A DNA stretch of 55,241 bases, from NCBI GenBank assembly GCA_003402705.1, contig QQNF01000020.1, positions 1-55,241 of the forward strand, written 5' to 3'. The notes under the pieces are model-generated. The model had not been told where the DNA came from and ran no database searches. It saw nothing but the letters and a program-made list of their open reading frames with translations. Of this stretch, positions 41,553-51,052 are shown piece after piece. Within the stretch, counting starts at the first letter, position 1, and every line of letters begins with the position of its first letter. Both the position numbers and the translations under genes were made by a program. This DNA is from Verrucomicrobiota bacterium. Its GTDB lineage: Bacteria; Verrucomicrobiota; Verrucomicrobiia; Verrucomicrobiales; V1-33.

Positions 41553-42428
41553 ATGAAATCCCGTCTCCTCTCAGCCGCCGCAGGCATTCTGTTAGGCCTC
41601 GGTCTCTCCCGGTTCGCCCGACCCCATCCCGATCCCACCCCGCCTCCACCCCCGCCCCCAGCCTCCGCCGTCGTCTCCGCTCCGCTCCCCAAACCAGTTA
41701 CTCCTCCCATCCCCGCCCGCACGCCAACCGACCCCAAACATCGCCCGCCCACCGCCTCCGGCTCCGCCCTCCCCACCATCACCCCCGCCGAAGACGGCAC
41801 CCTCACGCTGTCCGATCCCTCCTCCGGCACCGAATTCACCCTCTCCGCCGAGGATGCCCGCAACCTCAGCACCAATCTCCTCTCCGCCTCCACCGCCATG
41901 GCCGCCAGCCGCCCGCGCGGCCCGTCATGGAGCCCCGGCCAGGCCGCCGGCCCGCCCGACACCACCGAACACGCCGACAGCCCTTCCGCATGGGCACCCG
42001 CCAGCCAGAATGGCGGCCGCGAATGGCTCAAGCTCTCCTTCCCCAAATCCGTCGAAATCCGCGAAATCAACATCCACGAAAGCTATAACCCCGGCGCCGT
42101 CTCCCGAGTCGTCGCCCTCCTCCCCAACGGCCTCGAACAAACGCTCTGGGAAGGCACCGCCCCCGCAGACTCCGCCCTCATCGAACACAGCATCCCCGTC
42201 CCCAAAGGCACCCGCAGCGACACCATCCGCATCGAACTCGACACCTCCCGCGTCCCCGGCTGGAACGAAATCGACGCCGTCGAACTCGTCGGCTCCGACG
42301 GCTCCCGCCAGTGGGCCTCCTCCGCCACCGCCAGCAGTTGGTTCGGCGAACCCTTCAATACTCCCATCGACTCCTTCGTACCTCTCGTCGAGCCCCTCGA
42401 CTTCATCGACCTCCCGAAAACCCCCTAA
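41553..42428 (+). CDS. Secreted protein with discoidin-like C-terminal domain
   Basis: 291 residues from the ATG at 41553; short hydrophobic N-terminus (LLSAAAGILLGLGLSRFA) that may be a signal or anchor. Residues about 20-75 are a proline-rich linker. The C-terminal part looks like a galactose-binding/discoidin-type beta sandwich: SPSAWAPASQNGGREWLKLS, KSVEIREINIHESYNPGAVS, DTIRIELDT and WNEIDAVELVGSDGSRQWA. Such domains bind carbohydrate or other surfaces. Located between two divergent or convergent sulfatase genes, it may bind the same polysaccharide. Confidence 0.75.
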   Translation: MKSRLLSAAAGILLGLGLSRFARPHPDPTPPPPPPPASAVVSAPLPKPVTPPIPARTPTDPKHRPPTASGSALPTITPAEDGTLTLSDPSSGTEFTLSAEDARNLSTNLLSASTAMAASRPRGPSWSPGQAAGPPDTTEHADSPSAWAPASQNGGREWLKLSFPKSVEIREINIHESYNPGAVSRVVALLPNGLEQTLWEGTAPADSALIEHSIPVPKGTRSDTIRIELDTSRVPGWNEIDAVELVGSDGSRQWASSATASSWFGEPFNTPIDSFVPLVEPLDFIDLPKTP

Positions 42429-42442
42429 CCACCCCTCACTTC

Positions 42443-43870
42443 TTACTTCACCACACCCACCGGCCGGTTCGCCTCTCCCTTCACCCCCGTCAGCGAATCC
42501 CCTAACTCTTTCCGCGACCGCTCCGCCGCCGCCAGCAGTCGCGCCACCTCCTCCGGCCGCTCCGCCGCCACATCCCGCTTCTCCCCGGGATCATTCTCCA
42601 GATCATAAAGCTCCGGAGCCGTCACCTTCGCCACCCGGTACTTCACCGGAATCCCCCCCTTCGCCTTCTCCTGGTCCCCCAGCGTCCGGTAAGCATGCGG
42701 CAGCACCAGCTTCCACCGCCCCGCAATCACCGCCTGCAATTCATTGTCCGCATAACGCATGCACAGCTCGCGCTCCGGCACCGGACCCTTCCCCTCCATC
42801 GCCGCTCGCACATCCACTCCATCCAATCTCCCGGCAGGCAATTCCGCCCCAGTCAGCGCCGCCACCGTCGGCACCAGATCAATCGTCGCCACCGGCTCCC
42901 GACACTCGCTCCCCGCCGGAATCACCCCAGGCCACCGCATCACACACGGCACCCGAATCCCTCCTTCCCACGAGGTCCCTTTCCCCTCCCGCAATCCCCC
43001 CGTCGTCCCCGCATGATCCCCATAACTCAACCACGGCCCGTTGTCCGACGTGAACACCACTAGCGTCCGCTCATCCAGCCCATTCACCCGCAACGCCCCC
43101 AGAATCTCCCCCACCGACCAATCCAGTTCCTCAATCACATCCCCATACAACCCAGCCCCCGACTTCCCCAGGAACCGCTCGCTGCAATACAACGGCACAT
43201 GCGGCTGCGGATGCGGCACATACAGCAGAAACGGCCGGTCCTTCTTCTCCCCGATGAACCGCACCGCCCGCGCCGTGATCTCCGCCGTCAAATCGCTCTG
43301 ATCGTCCAAAGTCCTCAAAACCTTCGCCCCCTCCATCAACGGCAGCGGTGGATAAGCCTTCGGGGTCTCCGGATGCTTCGGCCACATGTCCCCGGAATAC
43401 GGCAGCCCGAAATACTCCTCAAACCCCTGCGCCACCGGCAGCAATCCCTCCGGTCGCCCCAGATGCCACTTCCCGAAAATCGCCGTCGCATACCCCTTCG
43501 CACGCACCACCTCCGCCAGCGTCGTCTCCTCCACCGCCAATCCCCGCCGATCCCCCGGCCCGAACGCCCCGTGTACCCCCACCCGACTGTGCGCACTCCC
43601 CGTCAGCAACGCCGCCCGACTCGCCGAACACACCGCACTGCTCACGTAAAACCGGCTGAACTTCCGCCCCTCCGCCGCCATCCGATCCAGATTCGGCGTC
43701 CGCCACGCCTTCGCCCCAAACGCCCCGATGTCCCCATACCCGAGATCATCACAGAAAATCACCACCACATTCGGCAACGCTCCCGCCACTCCCGTTCGTA
43801 CCCCCACCAGCACAACACCCACCAGCCATCCCGTCACAATGGCACGAATCCGGCTAAATCTCCTCTGCAT
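42443..43870 (-). CDS. Secreted sulfatase G
   Basis: 475 residues from the ATG at 43870; an upstream start at 43906 adds 12 residues. Signal segment AIVTGWLVGVVLVGVRTGVAG. The signature is CSASRAALLTG with C81, the CxAxR form that maturation enzymes still accept. IFCDDLGYGDIGAFG, TAIFGKWHLGRP and FTSDNGPWLSYG complete the site. It resembles the mammalian arylsulfatase A/galactosamine-6-sulfatase type group by these blocks. It ends 14 bases from the stop of the discoidin-like gene. Confidence 0.92.
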   Translation of the reverse strand: MQRRFSRIRAIVTGWLVGVVLVGVRTGVAGALPNVVVIFCDDLGYGDIGAFGAKAWRTPNLDRMAAEGRKFSRFYVSSAVCSASRAALLTGSAHSRVGVHGAFGPGDRRGLAVEETTLAEVVRAKGYATAIFGKWHLGRPEGLLPVAQGFEEYFGLPYSGDMWPKHPETPKAYPPLPLMEGAKVLRTLDDQSDLTAEITARAVRFIGEKKDRPFLLYVPHPQPHVPLYCSERFLGKSGAGLYGDVIEELDWSVGEILGALRVNGLDERTLVVFTSDNGPWLSYGDHAGTTGGLREGKGTSWEGGIRVPCVMRWPGVIPAGSECREPVATIDLVPTVAALTGAELPAGRLDGVDVRAAMEGKGPVPERELCMRYADNELQAVIAGRWKLVLPHAYRTLGDQEKAKGGIPVKYRVAKVTAPELYDLENDPGEKRDVAAERPEEVARLLAAAERSRKELGDSLTGVKGEANRPVGVVK

Positions 43871-43927
43871 CCACACCCCCCTCCTCTGCACTCGCTTTTC
43901 ACGCAATCGTCTTTAGCCTCCGCCATC

Positions 43928-45319
43928 ATGGCCCGCTCGCCCTCCTTCTCCACCCGCGACAAAGCCCTCCAGCTCAACCTCGATACCTCCAAATACGGCA
44001 CCTTCGCCGAAATCGGAGCCGGTCAGGAAACCGCTGCATGGTTCTTCAAAGTCGGCGGCGCCTCCGGCACCATCGCCAAAACCATGTCCGCCTACGACAT
44101 GACCATGAGCGACTCCATCTACGGCGCAGGCCCACGCTACGTCTCCCGCGAACGTCTCCAGGCCATGCTCGCCCACGAATTCGACATCCTCGTCGAACGG
44201 CTCTCACCCAAACGCGGCCCCACCACTACCTTCTTCGCCTTCTGCAACACCGTCCGCGCCCGCGCCTACTCCGACTCCGCCACCTCCGAATGCCACGGCT
44301 GGCTCGGCATCCGCCTCCAGACCCGCCCGCTCGGGGAACCCAACGAAATCCTCCTCCACGTCCGTCTCACCGACGACACCAATCTCGAACAACAGCGCGC
44401 CCTCGGCGTCCTCGGCGTCAATCTCGTCTACGCCGCCCTCTACCACCGCCACTCGCTCCGCACCTTCATCGAATCCCTCACCGAAGAACTCCGCCCAGGC
44501 TCGGTCGAGGTCGATATGCTCAAATTCCACGGCCCCGACTTCGCCCAGACCGATAACCGCGAGGTCGCCCTCCAACTCGTCGAAAGCGGCCTCACCGACG
44601 CCGCCTTCTTCACCGCCGAAGGCGAGGTCATGCAGGTCAGCGAACGTCTCTACAAAAAACCCGTCCTCGTCCTCCGCGGCAGCTTCAACCCCGCCACGCT
44701 CGTCCACACCGACATGCTCGCCAGCGCCGCCGTCGAATTCCGTAAACAGTTAGCATCCCCCGACACCCCATGGGTCGAACTCATGGAGTTCTCCATGAAC
44801 AATCTCTTCTCCCCAGTCGGAGAAGTCACCCACGAGGACTTCCTCAAACGCGCCACCGCCCTCCAGAAACTCGGCAAATCCGTCCTCATCTCCCGCTTCG
44901 GCGCCTTCCACCGCCTCGGCTCCTATCTCAGCCGCTACACCCAGGAACCAGTCGGCCTCGTCCTCAGCGTCGATGTCTTCGAAAAACTCTTCCAGGAAAA
45001 ATGGTACGACGACCTCCCCGGCGGCATCCTCGAAAACTTCGGCCGTCTCTTCAAACACCAGCTCCGCCTCTACGTCTATCCAGTCCTCGACCGCGAAACC
45101 GGCCTCGTTAAACCCGTCTCCCGCGCCGAAATCCCCGAAAACCTCCGCAGTCTCTTCGCCTACCTAACGGAAAACGAACGCATCATCAGCATCGCCGGCA
45201 GCGCCAACCGCGACGTCCTCCAGTTCTGGACCACCGACATCCGCCGCATGCTCAACGAAGGCGACGAACGCTGGAAAAAACTCGTCCCCCCAGAAGTCGC
45301 CGAAGTCTACAGCACCTGA
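43928..45319 (+). CDS. Conserved protein with nucleotidyltransferase-like motif
   Basis: 463 residues from the ATG at 43928. The N-terminal half begins [20 protein letters not shown] and [20 protein letters not shown], blocks of a family widespread in Bacteroidota and PVC bacteria that is sometimes mislabelled as a TonB-dependent receptor; there is no signal peptide or barrel here. The C-terminal half has [15 protein letters not shown], which resembles the GxFxPxHxGH nucleotide-binding loop of NMN/NaMN adenylyltransferases, though the HxGH histidines are not preserved. A cytoplasmic nucleotide-related role is possible; the exact function is unknown to me. Confidence 0.75.
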   Translation: MARSPSFSTRDKALQLNLDTSKYGTFAEIGAGQETAAWFFKVGGASGTIAKTMSAYDMTMSDSIYGAGPRYVSRERLQAMLAHEFDILVERLSPKRGPTTTFFAFCNTVRARAYSDSATSECHGWLGIRLQTRPLGEPNEILLHVRLTDDTNLEQQRALGVLGVNLVYAALYHRHSLRTFIESLTEELRPGSVEVDMLKFHGPDFAQTDNREVALQLVESGLTDAAFFTAEGEVMQVSERLYKKPVLVLRGSFNPATLVHTDMLASAAVEFRKQLASPDTPWVELMEFSMNNLFSPVGEVTHEDFLKRATALQKLGKSVLISRFGAFHRLGSYLSRYTQEPVGLVLSVDVFEKLFQEKWYDDLPGGILENFGRLFKHQLRLYVYPVLDRETGLVKPVSRAEIPENLRSLFAYLTENERIISIAGSANRDVLQFWTTDIRRMLNEGDERWKKLVPPEVAEVYST

Positions 45320-45343
45320 CACGCCCCCTCTCCGTACCAGCGC

Positions 45344-45583
45344 GCCGCAGGCTCTAACCTGCTGTCAGAATTACAGCTCTCTCTGCGTGCGGAGCACGCC
45401 TACCAGCTCTCCTCCGAACAAGCAGCCGCAGGCTCTGTACTGCTGTGAGCCATCACAGCTCTCTCCGCGTGCGGAGCACGCCTACCCGCCTTCTCCCAAC
45501 ACGCCCCTCTCCGAACACGTGCGCCGCAGGCTCTGTACTGCTGTGAGCATCACAGCTCTCTCTGCGTGCGGAGCACGCCTACC
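45344..45583. repeat. Three copies of a 61-bp double-hairpin repeat
   Basis: Copies at 45344-45404, 45425-45486 and 45523-45583 each run GCCGCAGGCTCT, a first hairpin (GCTGTGA-GCCA-TCACAGC in copy 2), CAGCTCTCTC, then GCGTGC-GGA-GCACGC and CTACC. Copy 1 has diverged in the first hairpin. GGA in the loop is the complement of the TCC loop of the other hairpins in this window. The array separates the host-like gene at 43928 from the restriction locus. Confidence 0.85.
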
Positions 45584-45610
45584 CGCCCCCCTCCCAACCC
45601 GCCCCCCCCA

Positions 45611-45635
45611 CTTCTCACTTCTCACTTCTCACTTC
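45611..45635. repeat. 7-nt tandem repeat (CTTCTCA)
   Basis: Three perfect CTTCTCA units plus a partial fourth, 58 bases before the hsdM start. Confidence 0.7.
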
Positions 45636-45692
45636 CCCCAGTACCTTCCACCTTTCCGCCCCACCACTCCCGATTACCCTCCCCTCCGATTC

Positions 45693-46874
45693 ATGCACTG
45701 GACCGAACCCGCCACCTCCGACGACTCCCACGCCGCCCTTGAGAAAACCCTCTGGGACGCCGCCAACCAGCTCTGGGCCGGTGCCTCCCTCAAACCCTCC
45801 GAATACTCGCCCACCGTCCTCGGCCTCATCTTCCTCCGCTACGCCGATGTCCGCTTCGCCGCCGTCGCCGAAGACCTGAAACCCCAACCCGGCGCCCGAC
45901 GGGGAATCGGCCCCGCCGACTTCCACGCCGCCGGTGTCATCTTCCTGCCCGACGACGCCCGATTCTCCCATCTCCTCAGCCTCCCCGAAGGCACCCAGGT
46001 CGGCCAGGCCGTCAACGACGCCATGCGCGCCATCGAGAAAGAAAACCCCGACCTCGCCGACGTCCTCCCCAAAACCTACCACATCCTCGAAAGCCGCACG
46101 CTCGCCTCCCTCCTCAAAACCATGGCCTCCATCCCCATGGACAAGGGCGGCGATACCTTCGGCCTCATCTACGAATACTTCCTCGGCAAATTCGCCATGA
46201 GCGAAGGCCAGAAAGGCGGCGAATTCTACACGCCCACCTCCATCGTCCGCCTCATCGTCGAAATCCTCGAACCCTACCACGGCCGCATCCTCGACCCCGC
46301 CTGCGGCTCAGGCGGCATGTTCATCCAATCCGCCCGATTCGTCGAAGCCCATCAGAAAAATCCCACCGCCGAAATCTCCGTCCACGGCCAGGAAGGCGTC
46401 ACCGACACCTCCCGCGCCAACCACGTCCTCTTCATCGACGCTCGCCACATCTTCCGCCAACTCGACCGCGCCCACCGCGACTTCACCAACGCCCAACTCG
46501 AATTCCTCGCCAACATCGTCCGCCTCCACCGCTCCCAACCCTGCGAATTCCACCACGGCTCCGAACCCAGAATCCGCGAACTCTTCTCCCAACCCACCAC
46601 CTCCCGCAAAGGACCCAAGGGTGGGGCTGCCACACTCGCCTACCAGGACGTCGCAGGCCTCTGCAAAGCCGCCTCCCTCTCCGAAATCGAACAACAAGGC
46701 TGGTCCCTCAACCCCGGCCGCTACGTCGGCGTCGCCAAAGGCGAAGACCTCAGCGACGAAGACTTCAAGGAAAAGCTAGCCTCCCTCAACGAGGAACTCG
46801 AATCCCTCAACGCCGAAGCCCGCGACCTCGAAGCACGCATCGCAGAAAACGTCGTGGAACTCCTGACCGCATGA
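45693..46874 (+). CDS. hsdM: Type I restriction methyltransferase subunit with internal deletion
   Basis: 393 residues from the ATG at 45693, against 500 or more in the family. The N-terminal helical domain ([20 protein letters not shown]), the region [20 protein letters not shown] and the SAM-binding motif I ([11 protein letters not shown]201) are intact. After ISVHGQE at about 234 the sequence jumps to [20 protein letters not shown], normally far downstream, so some 150 residues including the catalytic N-P-P-[YF] motif are absent, in frame. The rest of the C-terminus ([21 protein letters not shown] coiled coil ending [11 protein letters not shown]) is kept. It should be unable to methylate adenine by itself. 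Confidence 0.88.
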   Translation: MHWTEPATSDDSHAALEKTLWDAANQLWAGASLKPSEYSPTVLGLIFLRYADVRFAAVAEDLKPQPGARRGIGPADFHAAGVIFLPDDARFSHLLSLPEGTQVGQAVNDAMRAIEKENPDLADVLPKTYHILESRTLASLLKTMASIPMDKGGDTFGLIYEYFLGKFAMSEGQKGGEFYTPTSIVRLIVEILEPYHGRILDPACGSGGMFIQSARFVEAHQKNPTAEISVHGQEGVTDTSRANHVLFIDARHIFRQLDRAHRDFTNAQLEFLANIVRLHRSQPCEFHHGSEPRIRELFSQPTTSRKGPKGGAATLAYQDVAGLCKAASLSEIEQQGWSLNPGRYVGVAKGEDLSDEDFKEKLASLNEELESLNAEARDLEARIAENVVELLTA

Positions 46875-46911
46875 CCTCAACCCCCATCGCCCCAGCTCCC
46901 CGTGCCCACTC

Positions 46912-46965
46912 GGATGCCGCAGGCATCCCAGCCTCTCGCTGGTGGTTGAGCGTAGCGACACCACC
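46912..46965. repeat. Hairpin repeats between hsdM and hsdS
   Basis: GGATGCC-GCA-GGCATCC (46912-46928), followed by GGTGGT ... ACCACC (46941-46965), lie in the 190-base gap between hsdM and hsdS, genes that usually touch or overlap. The insert would therefore have pushed the two apart. The gap otherwise holds nothing I recognise. Confidence 0.65.
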
Positions 46966-47064
46966 GGAATACGCGTCACCCCCAAAACGAACGCCGGGCG
47001 TCACCGCCGTAGTGCGCAAGGTTCCAGTCGATATCGCAACGAACGTCATCGAATCCTTGGCTGC

Positions 47065-48168
<1,104 letters not shown>

Positions 48169-48219
48169 TCCCGAGACTCGCGTTCCGCCGATTTTCCGAC
48201 TACTCTCAAGCCCAACGTC

Positions 48220-49428
48220 ATGGCTGCCTCGAACCTCCTTGCCACCAGCACCCCGAATCTCAAGAACCTGCTTGGGAACGGCCGATCCTACCGGGTGCCC
48301 CCGTTTCAACGGGATTACTCGTGGAAGGAAGAGCACTGGGAGGATTTGTGGCTGGATTTGCTGGATCTCACCGCCAGGCGGTCGACGCAGCACTACATGG
48401 GGTCGCTGGTGCTGATGCAGAATGAGAATCCGGAGGAATTCACGATCATCGACGGCCAGCAGCGGATGGCGACCTTGAGCATTCTCATCCTCTGCGTGAT
48501 CGCCCGGTTGCGCGAACTGGCGGATGACGGCGTCGAGCCGGACGCGAACCGTGAGCGGGCAGCCCTCCTGCGCGGCAGCTACATCGGAGCGAAACAACCC
48601 GGTTCCCTCGTGGAGGCGAGCAAGCTCACGCTCAATCGGAATGACGAAGACTTTTATCAAAAAGGGCAAAGGCGATCTCGAACACGTGCTCAAGCGTTGG
48701 CAGCGGGTCACCGGCCAGATCGGCGTGCGGCGCCTGCCGGAATTCCTGAGACACTACTTCAATTCGCTCCATCCGTTCGTCCGCCAGGAAAGGCTTTTCC
48801 GCCGGATCCGCGAGGAAGTCTCCTCCCCGCAGAGTGCCATGGACTTGGTCCGGGACCTCGAGCGCGCCGCGGCCTGCTATCGGGCTCTCGGCGACGCCGA
48901 TGACGAGTTCTGGCTCGATTTCCCAGGCGCAGCGGAACAAGTCCGGGCTCTGGTGCTGTTCGGCGTTAGCCAGTACAAACCACTGGCTCTCGCAGCATTT
49001 CGAACGCTCACCAGCGACGAGGTCGTCAAAGTCCTCAAGGACTGTGTCACCCTCTCTTTCCGATTCAATGTCATCAGTCGCCTCGGAACTCACGAATTGG
49101 AGAAATGCTTCAACGAAGCCGCGCTCGGATTGCAGCACGGCACCGTGACCAAAGCCTCCGGGGTCCGTGCATTGCTTCAACCGGTCTACGTCGACGACGA
49201 CCAGTTCCGGGCAGATTTCGAGGTCTTCCGCCAGTCCGTCAGAAGGGGAAAGAAGATCATCCGCTACATCCTTTGCGAGCTTGAACGGCAGAACTCCGGA
49301 CACGACTTGAGCTGGAGCACGGGCTCACCAGCGACCTCGCCAGCTCCGATGAGTGGACCCAAGTTGCCATCAACGAACGTCAGAAAAGACTCGCCAAGCT
49401 CGCCACCACCGTCTGGCGCTTCCCCTGA
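48220..49428 (+). pseudogene. DUF262 (GmrSD-like) gene, deleted and frameshifted
   Basis: The first frame begins with a DUF262 N-terminus (YRVPPFQRDYSWKEEHWEDL, then the catalytic-type motif TIIDGQQRMATL) and runs to about 48660 (LTLNRNDEDFYQ). It then continues only in another frame as KKGKGDLEHVLKRWQRVTGQ; the middle of the domain that should link these is missing. A second shift after RYILCELERQNSGHDL leads, after another loss, to ELEHGLTSDLASSDEWTQVA in a third frame, ending QKRLAKLATTVWRFP and a stop at 49428. DUF262 is the nucleotide-hydrolysing or specificity half of GmrSD-type modification-dependent restriction. Two deletions leave it non-functional. Base composition is not C-skewed. 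Confidence 0.88.
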
Positions 49429-49492
49429 TGGGCATGAACGGACAACCACTTTGCGGATTGTGTGATTCCCGGAATTGAGATACCCGGAATCC

Positions 49493-49717
49493 ATGAAGAC
49501 GCCCCTCAATGTTCCCAACGCTGCGCTGACAGATGCCATGCGGTTCACCGGGGCGGAAACGAAACGGGAGGCGGTGGTGAGCGTGTTGAAGGCCTGCAAC
49601 CGCCAGCAGCGAGTCGCCGATCTGATTGCGAACTTCGGCACCCTGGATTTCGCGACCAACGACGAAATCGAAGCTGGCGACCTTGAGGCTATCGCATTGC
49701 TGGCTGGCGGAATGTGA
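49493..49717 (+). CDS. VapB-like antitoxin, no toxin partner
   Basis: 74 residues from the ATG at 49493. MKTPLNVPNAALTDAMRFTG, then AETKREAVVSVLKACNRQQR, matches the N-terminal DNA-binding and dimerisation part of VapB-type (DUF2191-like) antitoxins, which normally precede a PIN-domain VapC. Downstream to 49903 no VapC start or PIN motif is visible, so it is an orphan, or its partner has been lost. Placed between a broken DUF262 gene and the AbiE pair. Confidence 0.65.
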   Translation: MKTPLNVPNAALTDAMRFTGAETKREAVVSVLKACNRQQRVADLIANFGTLDFATNDEIEAGDLEAIALLAGGM

Positions 49718-49826
49718 GCCGCTCCCTTGAATTCGATGCCGCTTGTCGGTCCGAGGCAGGAGAATCCGCACGAGATCCGGAATTCAATGGCATCGTGAGC
49801 GGTCTTCTTCCTGTAAATCACCTCGG

Positions 49827-49844
49827 TTTCACCAGACGGTGAAA
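49827..49844 (+). promoter_or_regulatory. Operator palindrome 1 of the AbiE-type pair
   Basis: Perfect TTTCACC-AGAC-GGTGAAA, 68 bp (centre to centre) upstream of an equally perfect second copy. Additional half-site words (GTGAAA at 49857-49862, TTTCAC at 49877-49882) lie between. Confidence 0.8.
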
Positions 49845-49868
49845 TCGACCATTCTTGTGAAATTCAGT

Positions 49869-49897
49869 TTGTCACCTTTCACTATTTAGGCTATTTT
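49869..49897 (+). promoter_or_regulatory. Promoter of the AbiE-type pair
   Basis: TTGTCA (49869-49874), 17-bp spacer, TATTTT (49892-49897), between the two palindromes. Transcription should start about 49904, at the GTG start codon itself, so the message may be leaderless. Confidence 0.55.
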
Positions 49898-49912
49898 CAC
49901 CGCGTGGTGAAA
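49895..49912 (+). promoter_or_regulatory. Operator palindrome 2 over the start codon
   Basis: Perfect TTTCACC-GCGT-GGTGAAA. It covers the end of the predicted -10 box and the GTG at 49904, so a bound repressor would block transcription initiation. Confidence 0.8.
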
Positions 49913-51052
49913 TCGACACATAGCATCCAGACACTTGCAAACGAGGCCCGGGAGGTCCTCAAGGAGGCTCTGGCACGATTTGGAGAAATCACTGAAAACC
50001 AATGGGTTGGCCGCGTCTTGGGCTCTCCCGTCGATCCGGGCTATGACCTGAAAGTCAGATTCGACGTCACGAAAGAACCGGCCCACGGTCAGATTTCGTG
50101 GATTCATGCGGTCATCAAGTCCGTGGTGCACCCTAAACAGGCGAGTCATGCGATCTGGTCCCTGAAGAAGAGTCTCGGCAGGGCCGTGGACAACGCGCCC
50201 GTCTATCCGGTGCTGATCGCCCCCTTCATTTCGGAGGCGGTGGCCGCCATGTGTGAGGCGGAAGGGATCGGCCATCTCGATCTTTCTGGTAACTGCAACC
50301 TTGAGTTCGGAGGCATCTGGATCGAGCGCCGCGGCATTCCCCGGAAGTACAAGGAGGACCGAGGATTGAAATCCCTCTACTCGCCCAAGGCGTCCCGCAT
50401 CCTGCGGGTCCTCCTCCAAGGCCCCTTGCGGCCTCACAAGGTCGAGGAACTCTCCGCCGCGGCCGCCGTTAGTCTCGGTCTCGTCAGCAAGGTCCGTAAG
50501 GTGCTGCTCGATCAGGATCTCGGTGACGACAGCAAGGACGGCATCAGAATCAAAGGCACCGCGGCTGCACAGACCATTCTGCGTGATTGGTTGCGCGAGG
50601 ATAACTTCTCCCAACGCGTTCAGGTGCGGGAATACTCCACCCTCGCCTCCGACTCCACACTCGCCACTCATCTCGTCTCCTTCTGCGCAGCCCATCGCCC
50701 CCTCGCAGACAAGGAACCATTGTTCACCCTGAACTTCGGGGCATGGCTCCGGGCCCCTCACAACGTGCCCACGGTCGTTTCCGCCTATCTGGACCAGTTT
50801 CCCGATGAGACGGAATTCCTGTCATCCCTGAACGCCCGGCCCGTCTCGCGTGGTGCTGGCAACCTCCGCATCGTCGTGCCCGATGACTACCCCTCCGTGG
50901 CCATCGGCCGCCAGCGCCTGAATCACCATCCCGACCTCACCGTCGTCTCAGACCTCCAACTGATTCTCGATCTCCATGGCGGCGAACCGAACGGCGCAGA
51001 ACAGGCTGCCGTGCTGCTGAAACGACCTGACTTCAACGGAGGGTGGGCATGA
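49904..51052 (+). CDS. AbiEi-family antitoxin/transcriptional regulator
   Basis: 382 residues, GTG start. The N-terminal 100 residues (LANEAREVLKEALARFGEIT, WVGRVLGSPVDPGYDLKVRF) are followed by a nuclease-like core (VYPVLIAPFISEAVAAMCEA, HLDLSGNCNLEFGGIWIERR) and a winged helix (SRILRVLLQGPLRPHKVEEL, AAAVSLGLVSKVRKVLLDQD). This matches AbiEi-family, type IV toxin-antitoxin regulators, which repress their own promoter through inverted repeats. The perfect palindromes at the start of the gene fit that behaviour. The stop overlaps the next gene by ATGA. Confidence 0.82.
   Translation: MVKSTHSIQTLANEAREVLKEALARFGEITENQWVGRVLGSPVDPGYDLKVRFDVTKEPAHGQISWIHAVIKSVVHPKQASHAIWSLKKSLGRAVDNAPVYPVLIAPFISEAVAAMCEAEGIGHLDLSGNCNLEFGGIWIERRGIPRKYKEDRGLKSLYSPKASRILRVLLQGPLRPHKVEELSAAAAVSLGLVSKVRKVLLDQDLGDDSKDGIRIKGTAAAQTILRDWLREDNFSQRVQVREYSTLASDSTLATHLVSFCAAHRPLADKEPLFTLNFGAWLRAPHNVPTVVSAYLDQFPDETEFLSSLNARPVSRGAGNLRIVVPDDYPSVAIGRQRLNHHPDLTVVSDLQLILDLHGGEPNGAEQAAVLLKRPDFNGGWA

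Noticed and set aside
43928..45319. TonB-dependent receptor, the label this family sometimes carries
   Set aside because: No signal peptide, plug or beta-barrel pattern; the protein is cytoplasmic by sequence.
45344..45583. Possible CRISPR array
   Set aside because: Only three units, no constant-length unique spacers, each unit is itself two hairpins, and no cas genes are in the window.
49718..49903. A short frame after VapB as a VapC toxin
   Set aside because: The frame has no PIN-domain start (V-D-T/D-S) and ends within 40 codons.
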